The notes beneath the pieces were generated by a model. It was given only the letters and a program-made list of their open reading frames with translations. It was not told where the DNA came from and ran no database searches. Position numbers and translations under genes: made by a program. From Aved-18 sp964606665 (GTDB taxonomy: Bacteria > Cyanobacteriota > Vampirovibrionia > Obscuribacterales > Obscuribacteraceae), in NCBI GenBank assembly GCA_964606665.1, contig CAZSHS010000004.1:1-64000 (forward strand): 64,000 nt of DNA, in the 5' to 3' direction. Shown here piece by piece: positions 36,099 through 45,187 of the stretch. Within the stretch, counting starts at the first letter, position 1. Every line of letters begins with the position of its first letter.

Positions 36099-36590
36099 AT
36101 GGAAGAGTGGTTAGAACTAGATATCCCAAGACTGGGTTACATTCTGGAGTTTTCTTTCCCGCAAAACGACAGAATGCTTGTCCGCACGCCAGATGGAATG
36201 TTTGCAATCGATCTGGTAGATCAGCCTGCCAGAGTTGAAAATGTAATGTCTGCCGAAGAAGTCGAAGTCCTCGACAATGGTGACTCGTGGGGCACCGAGC
36301 AAAGCGAGACTCTTTATTTTGAAGATGAAGAATGGTTTTTCCTGGGCTCTGAAACTACAGTAGAACTTATGACTACGCTCTCTACTGGTGTGCGTATCGA
36401 AATATCAAACGATAGAAAGCACATCATGCTCATTAACACAGCTAATCAGAAAACAATTCAGAAAATCGAGTTTATTCCAGCGACCGAGGACGACGATTTC
36501 TCGATAGCCGGCTTTTCGCTTGATGAAAAATACCTGATTCTTTGCACCAACGACCTTTTGCGTGTTTTCGTGCGCGACGAGCTTGATTAA
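36099..36590 (+). CDS. acidic protein of unknown function downstream of pgm
   Basis: 163 aa, not recognised. It is strongly acidic and rich in beta-strand patterns (FAIDLVD, GVRIEISNDRKHIMLIN, YLILCTNDLLRVFV), which look like two or three WD/propeller-type blades, but too few for a closed propeller. No signal peptide. It starts 3 nt after pgm, suggesting shared expression. It may be a carbohydrate-linked or scaffolding protein, with no direct evidence. Confidence 0.7.
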   Translation: MEEWLELDIPRLGYILEFSFPQNDRMLVRTPDGMFAIDLVDQPARVENVMSAEEVEVLDNGDSWGTEQSETLYFEDEEWFFLGSETTVELMTTLSTGVRIEISNDRKHIMLINTANQKTIQKIEFIPATEDDDFSIAGFSLDEKYLILCTNDLLRVFVRDELD

Positions 36591-36617
36591 GGTTGTCGTC
36601 GGTGGTGCAATCTTTGA

Positions 36618-37280
36618 CTATTCGAAAACCGCCAACTTCGGCCACACTCTCATAAACACTTTTCCAATCACTCTATCTTGTTTCACGAATCCATAGATGT
36701 GACTGTCTTCTGAGTTGTTGCGATTATCTCCAAGAACGAATAATTCTCCATCAGGCACCACAATTGGTTTTTCGCAAACATCGAGCGCTGGAAATGGCTG
36801 AATAAGCTGGCGATATGTATTGTGACCACCAATGTCACCAAGTCGCTTTAGATCATATTCTGCTTTTTCCAGGACATAATTTTCTTCAAGCAATTTGCCA
36901 TTAACAAAGATGCCTATGTTTGAGCGAATTTCGATGGTATCACCGGGCAATCCGATTATTCTTTTGATGAATGCAGGTTCGTTTGGAAAGATAGGTAAGC
37001 CCGTCAGTCTGCCCATGACAGAAAGTGGTTCAGAACTTAAATCATGTCCTGCCATTTCAATTGGCGGAGGATAATAAGTTACGACGTCACCTCTTTTGTA
37101 TTGCTTTTTGTAGCATGTAATTTTCTCTGTTAATAATCGATCGCCAATTTTAAATGTAGGTAGCATCGATTCGCTTGGGATGTATCGACCTTCCATGAAA
37201 AGGCGCACGGTGATTATAAGAGCAAGCATTGTTAACATTGAAGCAATTGTGCTTCCGAGAATGGCAAGAAATGATTTCAT
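36618..37280 (-). CDS. lepB: signal peptidase I
   Basis: Removes Sec signal peptides at the outer face of the inner membrane. One N-terminal membrane helix is followed by box B with the nucleophile Ser in IPSESMLPT (about residue 38), the general-base Lys in FIKRIIGLPGD and box E GDNRNNSEDSH. The segment between the Ser and Lys boxes is longer than in small Gram-positive forms. Its start overlaps the stop of the upstream membrane protein in an ATGA-like 4-nt overlap. The many exported proteins in this window would be its substrates. Confidence 0.93.
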   Translation of the reverse strand: MKSFLAILGSTIASMLTMLALIITVRLFMEGRYIPSESMLPTFKIGDRLLTEKITCYKKQYKRGDVVTYYPPPIEMAGHDLSSEPLSVMGRLTGLPIFPNEPAFIKRIIGLPGDTIEIRSNIGIFVNGKLLEENYVLEKAEYDLKRLGDIGGHNTYRQLIQPFPALDVCEKPIVVPDGELFVLGDNRNNSEDSHIYGFVKQDRVIGKVFMRVWPKLAVFE

Positions 37281-37894
37281 TGATTTTGCGTCTCCATCCT
37301 TGATAGATAGAAGCGATACATAAATATCGTGATTACAAATTCAATTATTAGAACAAAGAAGCCGGTGCAGTAATCGATGATGCCGCCGACCGCAAAAATA
37401 ATGGTGAGAGGAAAGACGTAGCCACTTGCTAGTTTAAAACTTGTATTTATCGAATCTAGAGGCGTTTTGTCATCGAGCACGCAAAAAGCGCTGGGCAAAA
37501 GACGAACTGACAAAATTATCCCTGGCACGATAAGTAGGACTAGTCCTGCAGCTATAGAAATTGAGACAAAGAACTGGGTCGAAAGCATGTTCAACCCTTG
37601 TTTCAAATTTATTTTTAAGACGCTCCAGTCAGCTTTTTGTCCTTGAGAAATCGACTTGAAGAACTTGAGATAAGGCACCTGCAAAACGCTTGCGATTATA
37701 GCCGCTACAATGCCTGCTGCAATTAGGTTCCAGCCTTTATAGTCTATTAGCAAAGCGAAGGTTATGCAGGAGCAAATAAGTGTCAGCCAACTGCGCAAAA
37801 AATATATGACAGAAAGCGCAAACCAATTGTCCCGGAAGGCGAACCAGGATTTTTTTAGTTCTTCCCACGACTTGAACGTGTTTTCGTCTTGCAT
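37277..37894 (-). CDS. multi-pass membrane protein, DUF975/YciC-like
   Basis: 205 aa. About five hydrophobic helices and the central ISQGQKADWSVLK, VPGIILSVRLLPSAFCVLDD segments resemble the DUF975/YciC and glycerophosphodiesterase membrane-domain families. The role is unknown. The stop overlaps the lepB start by 4 nt, so translational coupling is likely and the protein may act in export or envelope function. Confidence 0.7.
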   Translation of the reverse strand: MQDENTFKSWEELKKSWFAFRDNWFALSVIYFLRSWLTLICSCITFALLIDYKGWNLIAAGIVAAIIASVLQVPYLKFFKSISQGQKADWSVLKINLKQGLNMLSTQFFVSISIAAGLVLLIVPGIILSVRLLPSAFCVLDDKTPLDSINTSFKLASGYVFPLTIIFAVGGIIDYCTGFFVLIIEFVITIFMYRFYLSRMETQNQ

Positions 37895-37952
37895 TATCAG
37901 TTTCTTGACCCCAATTTAGACTAACACAATTGGGAATGCTAAGCTTTTAATA

Positions 37953-39230
37953 ATGAGAGATTCAATTGCATTAGTAATGTCGATACTTTTACTTACGGCT
38001 CTTCCAGGAGATTGTAAGCCGTCTCAAGCCGACATCGACAAGGCAAACGCTCTGCTGAACTCTTTATCCCCTGAGTTTTACGGCTTTGTCGTAGCAAAAC
38101 TAAAGAGCGGAAAAGACATGGCATTCTGGCATGAAATGCTGGCCCAATCTGGTTTTGCTAGAGGAGCCGTGAGTATCGAACAGCTCCATTTTGATAATGC
38201 AAGAGCCGCAGCCAAACTGGAACCAGGCAACGGGCATATTCTCACTACGTATGCCATCATACTTGCGTATAAGAAAAAAATAGATGTAGCGCAGCAGTTA
38301 ATCGATCGTGTGCTTAAGGCATTGCCTAATGATGCAAGAGCACATGCAGCTCAAGGCTTGATTGCACTGGAGAGAGGCGACTTGGATTTTGCCGATTCTG
38401 AGATTGAATTGGCTGTAAAACTAAACGGAAAAGATTCAGACGTTAATAGTTTGGCTTATCAGTTTTATCGCAAATCGATAAATCCAAAAATGGCTATGGC
38501 AACGCTTGATCGATGGGTTCGTGTTAGCCCAAAAGATATTTTTGCACTGAGAAATCGCGCCGATTTTTCTAGAGTAGACGATAAGTTTGCCAAATCGATT
38601 GCTGACTGCAAAGCGGCGCTTGCTATCAATCCTAAATATGAAGATGTTCGTGTGGTTTTAATTCATACATTGTCAGATATGAAAGATTACAAAGGTGTAA
38701 TTCAGGAAGGTTCTAAGCTGTTGGGTAAGGATAAAATGAGTCCGCGTTTTGCGCACACTTGGGAGCGAAGAGGCGATGCCTATGCATTGCTTCATGAGTA
38801 TAAGAAGGCGATTAGTGACTATACTAACGCAATTAAAATTTTGAGTTCAGACCACACTGATACTAAATATGATGCTTCTATTGTTCATTTGGATTCTTAC
38901 CAGCAACAAATTTATTTGCGCTCATGGCTTTCACGCGCCAACATGTACGGAAAGGTAGGCGATGTGACTTCGGCTATGAAAAATATTGATTCTTTGCTTT
39001 TGATTAATCCAAAAGAAGCGGGCGCAGTGTTTTTGCGAGCAAGAATCAATATGGAAAATGCAAAATATGATGCTGCCATCAAAGATATCAACAAGCTAAT
39101 AGCCTCAGACCCAGATGTTGCTGAATGGTACAAACTTAAAATTCAGACATTGCGCAAAATGGGCAAAGAAGCCGATGCGGCAAAGGTTGAGGCGACGCTT
39201 AAAAAAATTGAGCGTTTTGGTTCTCGCTAA
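37953..39230 (+). CDS. secreted tetratricopeptide-repeat protein
   Basis: 425 aa. A signal peptide (about 1-20, ending PGDC) is followed by about eight TPR motifs (for example AIILAYKKKIDVAQQLIDR, DDKFAKSIADCKAALAINP, HEYKKAISDYTNAIKI). Such proteins act as assembly scaffolds in the periplasm; this one has no other domain. It is divergent from the membrane protein at 37277-37894 and convergent with the antiporter. No partner is indicated. Confidence 0.8.
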   Translation: MRDSIALVMSILLLTALPGDCKPSQADIDKANALLNSLSPEFYGFVVAKLKSGKDMAFWHEMLAQSGFARGAVSIEQLHFDNARAAAKLEPGNGHILTTYAIILAYKKKIDVAQQLIDRVLKALPNDARAHAAQGLIALERGDLDFADSEIELAVKLNGKDSDVNSLAYQFYRKSINPKMAMATLDRWVRVSPKDIFALRNRADFSRVDDKFAKSIADCKAALAINPKYEDVRVVLIHTLSDMKDYKGVIQEGSKLLGKDKMSPRFAHTWERRGDAYALLHEYKKAISDYTNAIKILSSDHTDTKYDASIVHLDSYQQQIYLRSWLSRANMYGKVGDVTSAMKNIDSLLLINPKEAGAVFLRARINMENAKYDAAIKDINKLIASDPDVAEWYKLKIQTLRKMGKEADAAKVEATLKKIERFGSR

Positions 39231-39240
39231 GTATGCTCAC

Positions 39241-41805
39241 TTACATTTTTAAGACTGCCACTGCACATGGTGCGTTGCGCAGGACGAAATTAATTGTGTG
39301 ACCAAAGAAAAGATTTTTGCCCATCTTGGGTTCGGCACCAAGAACTATCAAGTCTATATTGTTTTGGTCGGCAGTCATTACCACTGCTTGTGCTGGAGCG
39401 ACTTTAGTTTGCACTACTTGCGAATCGAATTCGACATTGAGAGCGCTTGCAAGTTCAGTTAGGCTCGATTCTATTTCTTCGCTGACCTGACTTTGAATTT
39501 TCAGACCACTTTGAGTGTATTCGCTATATAATTCATCTGCTTCTGCTTCGATTATTGAAAGACAGGTAGCGCGTGCATTTAGCGAGCGGGCAAGTGAAAT
39601 TCCAAATTCAGCCGCTGCAAGTGATAATTCACTTCCGCTAACTGGAACAAGGACTCGCTTGATTGATCTCTTTCCGCTAGGGTCTGGATCATAGATGACG
39701 AGCGTATGATTACTTGTGTTCAGTATGACGCTATCAACTAATTCGCCAAAGACAAAATCAGCACCGGCTGCCGGCTCGTCTGTTGCCATGATGATTAAGT
39801 CGTAACCGCGATTAGCTTCTTCGGTTATTGCTTCAAGCTTGCTAGAAGAAGTTGAAGTTTTTTGCAGTAAGCCTACGTATTTTTTGTTTAAAAAGCTAGA
39901 TATAAAAGAAAATAAGTGATGAGGGTCTGTGTCCGGTTCTTTGACCCATAGTGCAGTGGCTTCGATCACTTGAGATTGACCGATGCTATTTAGTAAGTGT
40001 GAAATAAAGGGATTGCGACGCTTGTCTGAAAGCGGCAACAAAACTCGGCGAATCGAACTTAATATGGTTCTTGATTTGCGTTCATCGCGTTTGATTTTTT
40101 CCCTTTGCTCGTCTGTGATTTGAACATGCTTCATGCACATTTTCATAAGCGGTGCCGTCACTGCTGTCGAGAAGAGCGAGACAAAAATAATTACTGCGTA
40201 CATGTCGAGTGATATGACATTGAGTGAATAGCCAAGCATGGCAAGAATGAGACCAAGTGAGCCTTTTGCGTTCGCGCCGACACCAACAGATAAAGACTCG
40301 TAAGTGCCAAGTCCAGTTAGTTTGCCTGCAAAATAGCTTGTGGCTAGTTTGGCTATGATGGTGGCAATTGAAACTAAAATTGTGACTGTGCCAAGCATCG
40401 GATCTAGAAGAGAACCTAGATTTACGTTTAGTCCAGACGATGCAAAAAATACAGGGGCAAAGAATCCCATGGTCACTGTTTCAAGTGGACGAACTACTTT
40501 GTGATTTATAACTGGAGCTTGGGACAATATGACGCCTGCGGCAAATGCACCAAGTACGATGTGTACGCCAAGAGCCTGTGTAGTGGCTGCGCATGATAGT
40601 AGTAAAACAATCATTGCGGTTATTAGTGCTTCTTTGCTTGATACGTGGTCGTTGACCCAGCGAAGTAGTGTAAAAAATAGAGGTCTTGCAAAATACATTG
40701 CAGCGACAAAACAAATGGTTCCAATTATTGCAATTAAAATGGGACTGTTACCGCTTGATTCGCCTGAGCCTGATAAAACGACTATTACTGCCAGTAAAAG
40801 ACAGCACAACAAGTCGTGCACAAGCGATGTTGCAATCACAAGCTGACCGATGTCGAGTTTGAGCATTTTCATGTCCATCAAGATTTTTGCAACTACAGGC
40901 ACTGACGATGCGGCAAAAACTGTGCCAAGAAAAACAGCGAAAGCTAATTTGTTGTGTGTCGAGCCCATCAAAACTTCAGGCATTAGAAGAGAAGCAAGCG
41001 AACCTATTAATAGAGGCCCTGCTAATCCCAAAATGCCAAAATACAAAAGTGGCTTGCCTAGTCGCTTGAGCATGGATGTATCTGTTTCCATTCCGGTCAT
41101 CATAAGAAGGAAGCTGACGCCAATCCACGAAACTACTTCTATTAGTCTTGATTGTGAACCGTCAATGGGAAAGAGTTGACTGGATAAATCGGGCAAGAAA
41201 GCGCCGAAAAAGGTTTGTCCCAAAAGTAAGCCTGCAAAAATTTGCCCAATGATTGCTGGCTGTCCCAGGCGGACCATAATTTCGCCGCAAACTAAAGATG
41301 TAAAAAGGAGAATGGCAATCTCTATAAATAGTAAAAGAACTGCATGCTCGCTCAGGTTGGAATTGGTCTTTTTCGCGGCGGGCTGTGCGTCGCCCGATTT
41401 TGCTGCTTGATTTTTTGCATCCTTTATATGTGTTCTCAATTTTTCCATCCACTCTCTGGCTAAAAGAGGAGCAGATTTCTCGTTGGCTTCGCTGTCCTGG
41501 GGATAGACGCTGCAAATTATTTTCTCGTCCAGGCGAATTACGGGCGTTCCATCGATTCCGGTTTTGATATTGAGCTGGTCCAAGTTTGTCTCTGGGTCGT
41601 TAACGATGTCTTCAATGCGGTCATTAATGCGCTCGCCGCGCTCGATGGCTGAGACTATTCGTGTGTTGGTGACCGAAAAGACCTTTTCGTGTTCTACATA
41701 TACGTCGCAGTATTCGGTAATGGCACCTGCTGAAATTGTGGCAAGCGCAAACCAGAAAATGGCAAGAACTATTGTGAGTATTGGTTTTAGGGTCGTGAGT
41801 TTCAA
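39241..41805 (-). CDS. CPA2 cation:proton antiporter with N-terminal periplasmic domain and Usp domains
   Basis: 854 aa. A signal-like N terminus and an extracytoplasmic domain (about residues 25-140, resembling the N-terminal domain of cyanobacterial MscS-type proteins) precede the Kef/NhaP-type Na/H exchanger fold with about 12 helices (about 170-560; motifs GQIFAGLLLGQ, FAASSVPVVAKIL, LGAFAAGVIL). The C terminus carries two universal-stress-protein-like halves (about 600-850), the second with VLVPVSGSELSL and IDLIVLGAEP. It probably exchanges Na+ or K+ for H+. TTG 41805 with GGAG 8 nt upstream is preferred over GTG 41862. Confidence 0.83.
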   Translation of the reverse strand: MKLTTLKPILTIVLAIFWFALATISAGAITEYCDVYVEHEKVFSVTNTRIVSAIERGERINDRIEDIVNDPETNLDQLNIKTGIDGTPVIRLDEKIICSVYPQDSEANEKSAPLLAREWMEKLRTHIKDAKNQAAKSGDAQPAAKKTNSNLSEHAVLLLFIEIAILLFTSLVCGEIMVRLGQPAIIGQIFAGLLLGQTFFGAFLPDLSSQLFPIDGSQSRLIEVVSWIGVSFLLMMTGMETDTSMLKRLGKPLLYFGILGLAGPLLIGSLASLLMPEVLMGSTHNKLAFAVFLGTVFAASSVPVVAKILMDMKMLKLDIGQLVIATSLVHDLLCCLLLAVIVVLSGSGESSGNSPILIAIIGTICFVAAMYFARPLFFTLLRWVNDHVSSKEALITAMIVLLLSCAATTQALGVHIVLGAFAAGVILSQAPVINHKVVRPLETVTMGFFAPVFFASSGLNVNLGSLLDPMLGTVTILVSIATIIAKLATSYFAGKLTGLGTYESLSVGVGANAKGSLGLILAMLGYSLNVISLDMYAVIIFVSLFSTAVTAPLMKMCMKHVQITDEQREKIKRDERKSRTILSSIRRVLLPLSDKRRNPFISHLLNSIGQSQVIEATALWVKEPDTDPHHLFSFISSFLNKKYVGLLQKTSTSSSKLEAITEEANRGYDLIIMATDEPAAGADFVFGELVDSVILNTSNHTLVIYDPDPSGKRSIKRVLVPVSGSELSLAAAEFGISLARSLNARATCLSIIEAEADELYSEYTQSGLKIQSQVSEEIESSLTELASALNVEFDSQVVQTKVAPAQAVVMTADQNNIDLIVLGAEPKMGKNLFFGHTINFVLRNAPCAVAVLKM

Positions 41806-42036
41806 AAGATTTCTCCGCTGGACATAGTAACACTTGATGTTCCAGTTGCCTTTTGAGTGCACGCAAAATAGACTCTGTACTGTCTACGCTACAGGGGTGA
41901 ATGCAGATCGGTTTGGTCGGAACGCTCAATTTTTTTGTGGGGAAAACCCGCAAAAGGTCCTAAAATGCTGAGCGTTTGGCGTTTTTGCCGCTCAAAAACT
42001 TTTTGCCGTTTTGTATTCTACAGGCTACAAATGCTA

Positions 42037-42065
42037 TTGATCTATCTGGTGACGGGTAGTATATT
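42037..42065 (+). promoter_or_regulatory. promoter of the sigma factor gene
   Basis: TTGATC (42037-42042), a 17-nt spacer and TATATT (42060-42065). The leader to ATG 42172 is about 100 nt and contains a CCAACC/GGTTGG hairpin and AAGGAG 7 nt before the start codon. The remaining sequence of the 366-nt gap from 41806 shows nothing further. Confidence 0.6.
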
Positions 42066-42171
42066 GAATACAGTGACCCCCTGAAGTTCACCAAACAAAC
42101 AAATCAACCAGCAATTAAGCGCCAACCACATAGCGGTTGGGCCTGACTTTTGCCATCTAAGGAGATTCTCA

Positions 42172-42993
42172 ATGAACGCTTTCAATAATGTAAGACCTCT
42201 TGCCAAAGCTGTTGCTCTTTCAGCTCAAGAAGAAGCTGTACTTGCAAGAAAAGCTAAAGCTGGCGACAAACTAGCCGTCAACACACTTATCGCGGCTAAC
42301 ATGAAACTTGTAAATGCCATGGTCAGAAAATATGACCAAGGACTTCCATCTGCCGACTTAACCCAAGAAGGTTGCATCGGCTTGATGAATGCCATCAGCC
42401 ACTTTGATACTAATCGTGGAATTAGATTTTCAACCTACGCCGCTTGGTGGATTCGCGAAGCAATCAATCGCTCAATATCCAACAAATCGCGTGTCGTTAG
42501 ACTTCCTGTTCACTTGAACGAATTAATGACCAAAATCCGTCGTGTCAAGTCCGAACTAACTCTCAAACTTGGCAAACAGCCTACAGTTGAGCAAATTGCT
42601 TTAGAAATTGGCGTCAAACCCGAGAAAGTAAGAGGCGCTCTGGAATACTCCAAGCCCTGCTTGTCGCTTGATCAACCAGCATCTAACGATGAGGAAGACA
42701 AGCTTACAATTGGCGACACCATTGTGGACGACAGCGCAGTAGCTCCAGTGACCACTCTAGAAGCAGATTATTTGAAAGAAAAACTCGCTGCGATACTCTT
42801 GCAGTTAAGCGAGAAAGAGCAACGCGTTATCAAAATGCGCTTTGGTATCGGTTCTAACGAAGAACGTAGTTTGAATGAAATCTCGGGCGAGCTTGGCTTA
42901 ACCCGCGACCAGGTTGGCAAAATCTCATACCTTGCTATGAGAAAGCTCAAAACCATGGTTCCTAAAGAAGAATTTGGAGCATTCTTGGCTTAA
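42172..42993 (+). CDS. RNA polymerase sigma-70 family factor (group 2/3)
   Basis: 273 aa. Region 2 (about 35-105: GDKLAVNTLIAANMKLV, GLMNAISHFDTNRGIRFSTYA-type motif, WWIREAINRSI), region 3 (about 130-170) and region 4 with its helix-turn-helix (about 210-265: EKEQRVIKMRFGIG, LNEISGELGLTRDQV) are all clear. Region 1.1 is absent, so it is an alternative rather than the primary factor, similar to cyanobacterial group 2 or to RpoH/SigB types. It probably directs stress genes. No anti-sigma factor is seen next to it. Confidence 0.88.
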   Translation: MNAFNNVRPLAKAVALSAQEEAVLARKAKAGDKLAVNTLIAANMKLVNAMVRKYDQGLPSADLTQEGCIGLMNAISHFDTNRGIRFSTYAAWWIREAINRSISNKSRVVRLPVHLNELMTKIRRVKSELTLKLGKQPTVEQIALEIGVKPEKVRGALEYSKPCLSLDQPASNDEEDKLTIGDTIVDDSAVAPVTTLEADYLKEKLAAILLQLSEKEQRVIKMRFGIGSNEERSLNEISGELGLTRDQVGKISYLAMRKLKTMVPKEEFGAFLA

Positions 42994-43133
42994 CCAGCAA
43001 ATTAGCCCACGGCTCTAAACCCAACTTGCGGCACTCGACTTACGAGAGCTGCATTTTGGCTTTTTGGCGTCGAATATTTATAGGCGTGCTAGATGAGATT
43101 TATCAGGGACAGTCATCATCCGAGGCCACTTAA

Positions 43134-43310
43134 ATGAAAAACATAATTTCGCTTAATTTACCTAAGAAATCCAAAGCAATGGAAGATCTTGAATGGCTTA
43201 CTGAATTCTTGCTTGCCAACGGCAGAGACGAAATGGCAAAAGAATTGAATGATGACTTCGCTAAATTTCAACAATCTTTGAAAAAAGAAAAAACCGAAGA
43301 AGCTGCTTAG
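43134..43310 (+). CDS. small acidic-basic helical protein, unknown function
   Basis: 58 aa, not recognised. Charged and probably helical (MEDLEWLTEFLLANGRDEMAKEL), with a Lys/Glu-rich end. GAGG lies about 9 nt before the ATG. It is convergent with glmU and overlaps its stop by 4 nt. Codon use and amino-acid make-up look real; nothing else supports it. Confidence 0.5.
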   Translation: MKNIISLNLPKKSKAMEDLEWLTEFLLANGRDEMAKELNDDFAKFQQSLKKEKTEEAA

Positions 43311-44767
43311 TTTTTTACAGTCGAATTCTTCTTTTGTTCGACCCAGCCGTCTTTGTTGACTTGTTTGCCGCGGGCAATTGCAAGCGAAGAGCTTGGCACG
43401 TTTTCTACTATGACAGAACCGGCAGCAACAACCACGTCACTACCTATGGTGACTGGCGCTACTAGTACACTATTGCTGCCGATAGCCACGTCGTCTCCGA
43501 TTATTGTTTTGGCTTTTATTTTGCTCAGATGATCATAATTGGCTGTGATTGTGCCTGCACCTACATTTGTTCTGGTACCAATTGTGGTGTCGCCGATATA
43601 ACTTAAATGAGCACAGTTAGACTTTATTCCGATGGTGCTATTTTTTAGTTCGACAAAATTGCCAATTTTGCAATTTTCACTCACTACGTTTCCGTCGCGA
43701 AGATGGGCGAAGGGACCGACTTTGCAATTGTCGCCAATTTTAGAGTCGGAAATTTGCGATTGAGTAACATGAACGTTGTTGCCAATTTCAACTTTGCCTT
43801 TTAAAACAGTATTTGGTCCAATCACGCATCCGCTGCCGATTCTGGCGCCTGCAAGAATATGTGTGTTTGGTAAAATTGTCGAGTCTGATCCAATTTCTAT
43901 ATCGGGGTCGACCCAAGTAGATGCGGGATCGACCACTGTCACTCCGTCTTCGATGGATAAGCGCTCGATGGTTATGTCCGACAAAAGACGCGATGCTGTA
44001 GATAACTCGGGGCGTGAATTTATTCCCATCACTGAGCGACAGTCGTTAGCTTTTAATGCTGATACTGGCAAACCGGCTTTCACTGCCCATTCGACTAAAT
44101 CGGTCAGGTAATATTCTTTTTGCTGATTGTCAGCTTTGATTGATTTTAAGCCTTCTTCAACAATGGGCCATGTCAGGCAAAAAATGCCTGTGTTTATTTC
44201 GTTTATTTGTCTTTGAGATGGTGTGGCGTCTTTGTCTTCGACAATGCCTTTGACACGTCTGCGCTCGTCGCGCACGATGCGACCGTATCCTGAGGGATCT
44301 TCAACATGGGTCGAAAGTACGGTGACGACTGCTTTTTCGCTTACATGTTTTTCTACTAGTGCTTGCAAAGTCTTTGACGAGATTAATGGCGCGTCGCCTA
44401 CTGTGACAATCAGATTGCCTTTGAAACGAGCTTCATTTAAGCCTTGCGCCGCTTGCATAACAGCATGACCGGTTCCAAGCTGCGGGTCTTGTGTATGGCA
44501 GGTGAGCGGGGTCGAGATGTTTTTGTCCAGATATTCTTGAAGCTGGTCGCGGGCGTGACCGACGATTATATGTAGATGTTCTATTTTTGCGTTAGTCATC
44601 GAGGTGAGTGCGCCCACCACTCTTGAGATCATGGGGCGCCCCAGCACGTCGTGCAAAACTTTGGGACGCGACGATTTCATTCGCTTGCCCTGACCGGCCG
44701 CCAGTATGATGGCTCGGCAGATTATTGAATCGTTCGAGTCTTTCGAATCTTTTGAGTCGCTAGACAT
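43307..44767 (-). CDS. glmU: bifunctional UDP-GlcNAc pyrophosphorylase / GlcN-1-P acetyltransferase
   Basis: Makes UDP-N-acetylglucosamine for peptidoglycan and lipopolysaccharide. The N-terminal uridyltransferase has AIILAAGQGKRMKS (about residues 18-31) and VLHDVLGRPM. The C-terminal left-handed beta helix (about 265-470) shows repeated hexapeptide motifs such as IGSGCVIGPN and IGTRTNVGAG. A Ser-Asp-Lys repeat (SDSKDSKDSNDS) precedes the core. GAGGAAAG lies just upstream of the ATG. Upstream on the same strand are RNA motif copy B and an intrinsic terminator, so the gene may be controlled by attenuation. Confidence 0.95.
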   Translation of the reverse strand: MSSDSKDSKDSNDSIICRAIILAAGQGKRMKSSRPKVLHDVLGRPMISRVVGALTSMTNAKIEHLHIIVGHARDQLQEYLDKNISTPLTCHTQDPQLGTGHAVMQAAQGLNEARFKGNLIVTVGDAPLISSKTLQALVEKHVSEKAVVTVLSTHVEDPSGYGRIVRDERRRVKGIVEDKDATPSQRQINEINTGIFCLTWPIVEEGLKSIKADNQQKEYYLTDLVEWAVKAGLPVSALKANDCRSVMGINSRPELSTASRLLSDITIERLSIEDGVTVVDPASTWVDPDIEIGSDSTILPNTHILAGARIGSGCVIGPNTVLKGKVEIGNNVHVTQSQISDSKIGDNCKVGPFAHLRDGNVVSENCKIGNFVELKNSTIGIKSNCAHLSYIGDTTIGTRTNVGAGTITANYDHLSKIKAKTIIGDDVAIGSNSVLVAPVTIGSDVVVAAGSVIVENVPSSSLAIARGKQVNKDGWVEQKKNSTVKN

Positions 44768-44804
44768 GGGCTTTCCTCAAAAACAGAAAGACCAATTTTA
44801 TCGT

Positions 44805-44840
44805 AAAAAAAGAACTCCTCGGTTACCCAAGGAGTTCTTT
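44805..44840 (-). terminator. intrinsic terminator in the glmU leader
   Basis: On the minus strand AAAGAACTCC pairs with GGAGTTCTTT around a loop GGGTAACC-type, then a run of T (44805-44810). It lies between RNA motif copy B and the glmU ATG, at the place of a riboswitch expression platform. Confidence 0.8.
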
Positions 44841-44865
44841 AATCGTCCATCTTCTAGAAATTGTC

Positions 44866-44927
44866 CGCAGCGTTGGTGCCGCCCCAACGGGATTCATCCC
44901 TGATTCCCCACCACTGGTGTTGCTGCG
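44866..44927 (-). ncRNA. novel three-stem RNA motif, copy B, in the glmU leader
   Basis: 62 nt. P1 pairs CGCAGC with GCTGCG, P2 is CACC-AGT-GGTG directly before the core GGGAATCAGGGATGAATCC, and P3 is CGTTGG...CCAACG with loop GGCGGCA. Every stem differs in sequence from copy A at 30641-30701, yet stays paired, while the core is identical. It sits about 40 nt before the terminator and 100 nt before glmU. Not a glmS ribozyme or a known riboswitch by eye. Confidence 0.6.
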
Positions 44928-44940
44928 ATGTTATTTGCAC

Positions 44941-44968
44941 AATGTAGTTGTAACCTGACTTTTGGCAA
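44941..44968 (-). promoter_or_regulatory. promoter of the glmU leader RNA
   Basis: Minus-strand TTGCCA (44963-44968), 16-nt spacer and TACATT (44941-44946). The predicted start near 44934 lies 7 nt before the first stem of RNA motif copy B. The rest of the gap (44969-45187) is unremarkable. Confidence 0.5.
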
Positions 44969-45187
44969 AATGCCCCCGGGCTTAACTTTTCGTTCAGAAT
45001 TATCGCAATAATTGCAACAAACCTGCAACATTGTCGCTTGGTAAGTGCTTTCTCACGATTTCTTCTCTTTTGACGCTCGAATATATAGCATGTTCCCGGC
45101 GTATAAACGGAACCGTCAGATCGGGTATCATCTAGTTATCTACATTTGTTCTTTTGTATAGCGCATTCTTGAGGCTGGGAGAGTGAA

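Noticed and set aside
41385..41567. Plus-strand frames antisense to the antiporter gene
   Set aside because: They are shadows of the antiporter reading frame with no ribosome site or conserved motif.
44705..44770. Short direct repeat of codons at the start of glmU
   Set aside because: It encodes the Ser-Asp-Lys repeat at the N terminus of GlmU and needs no other explanation.
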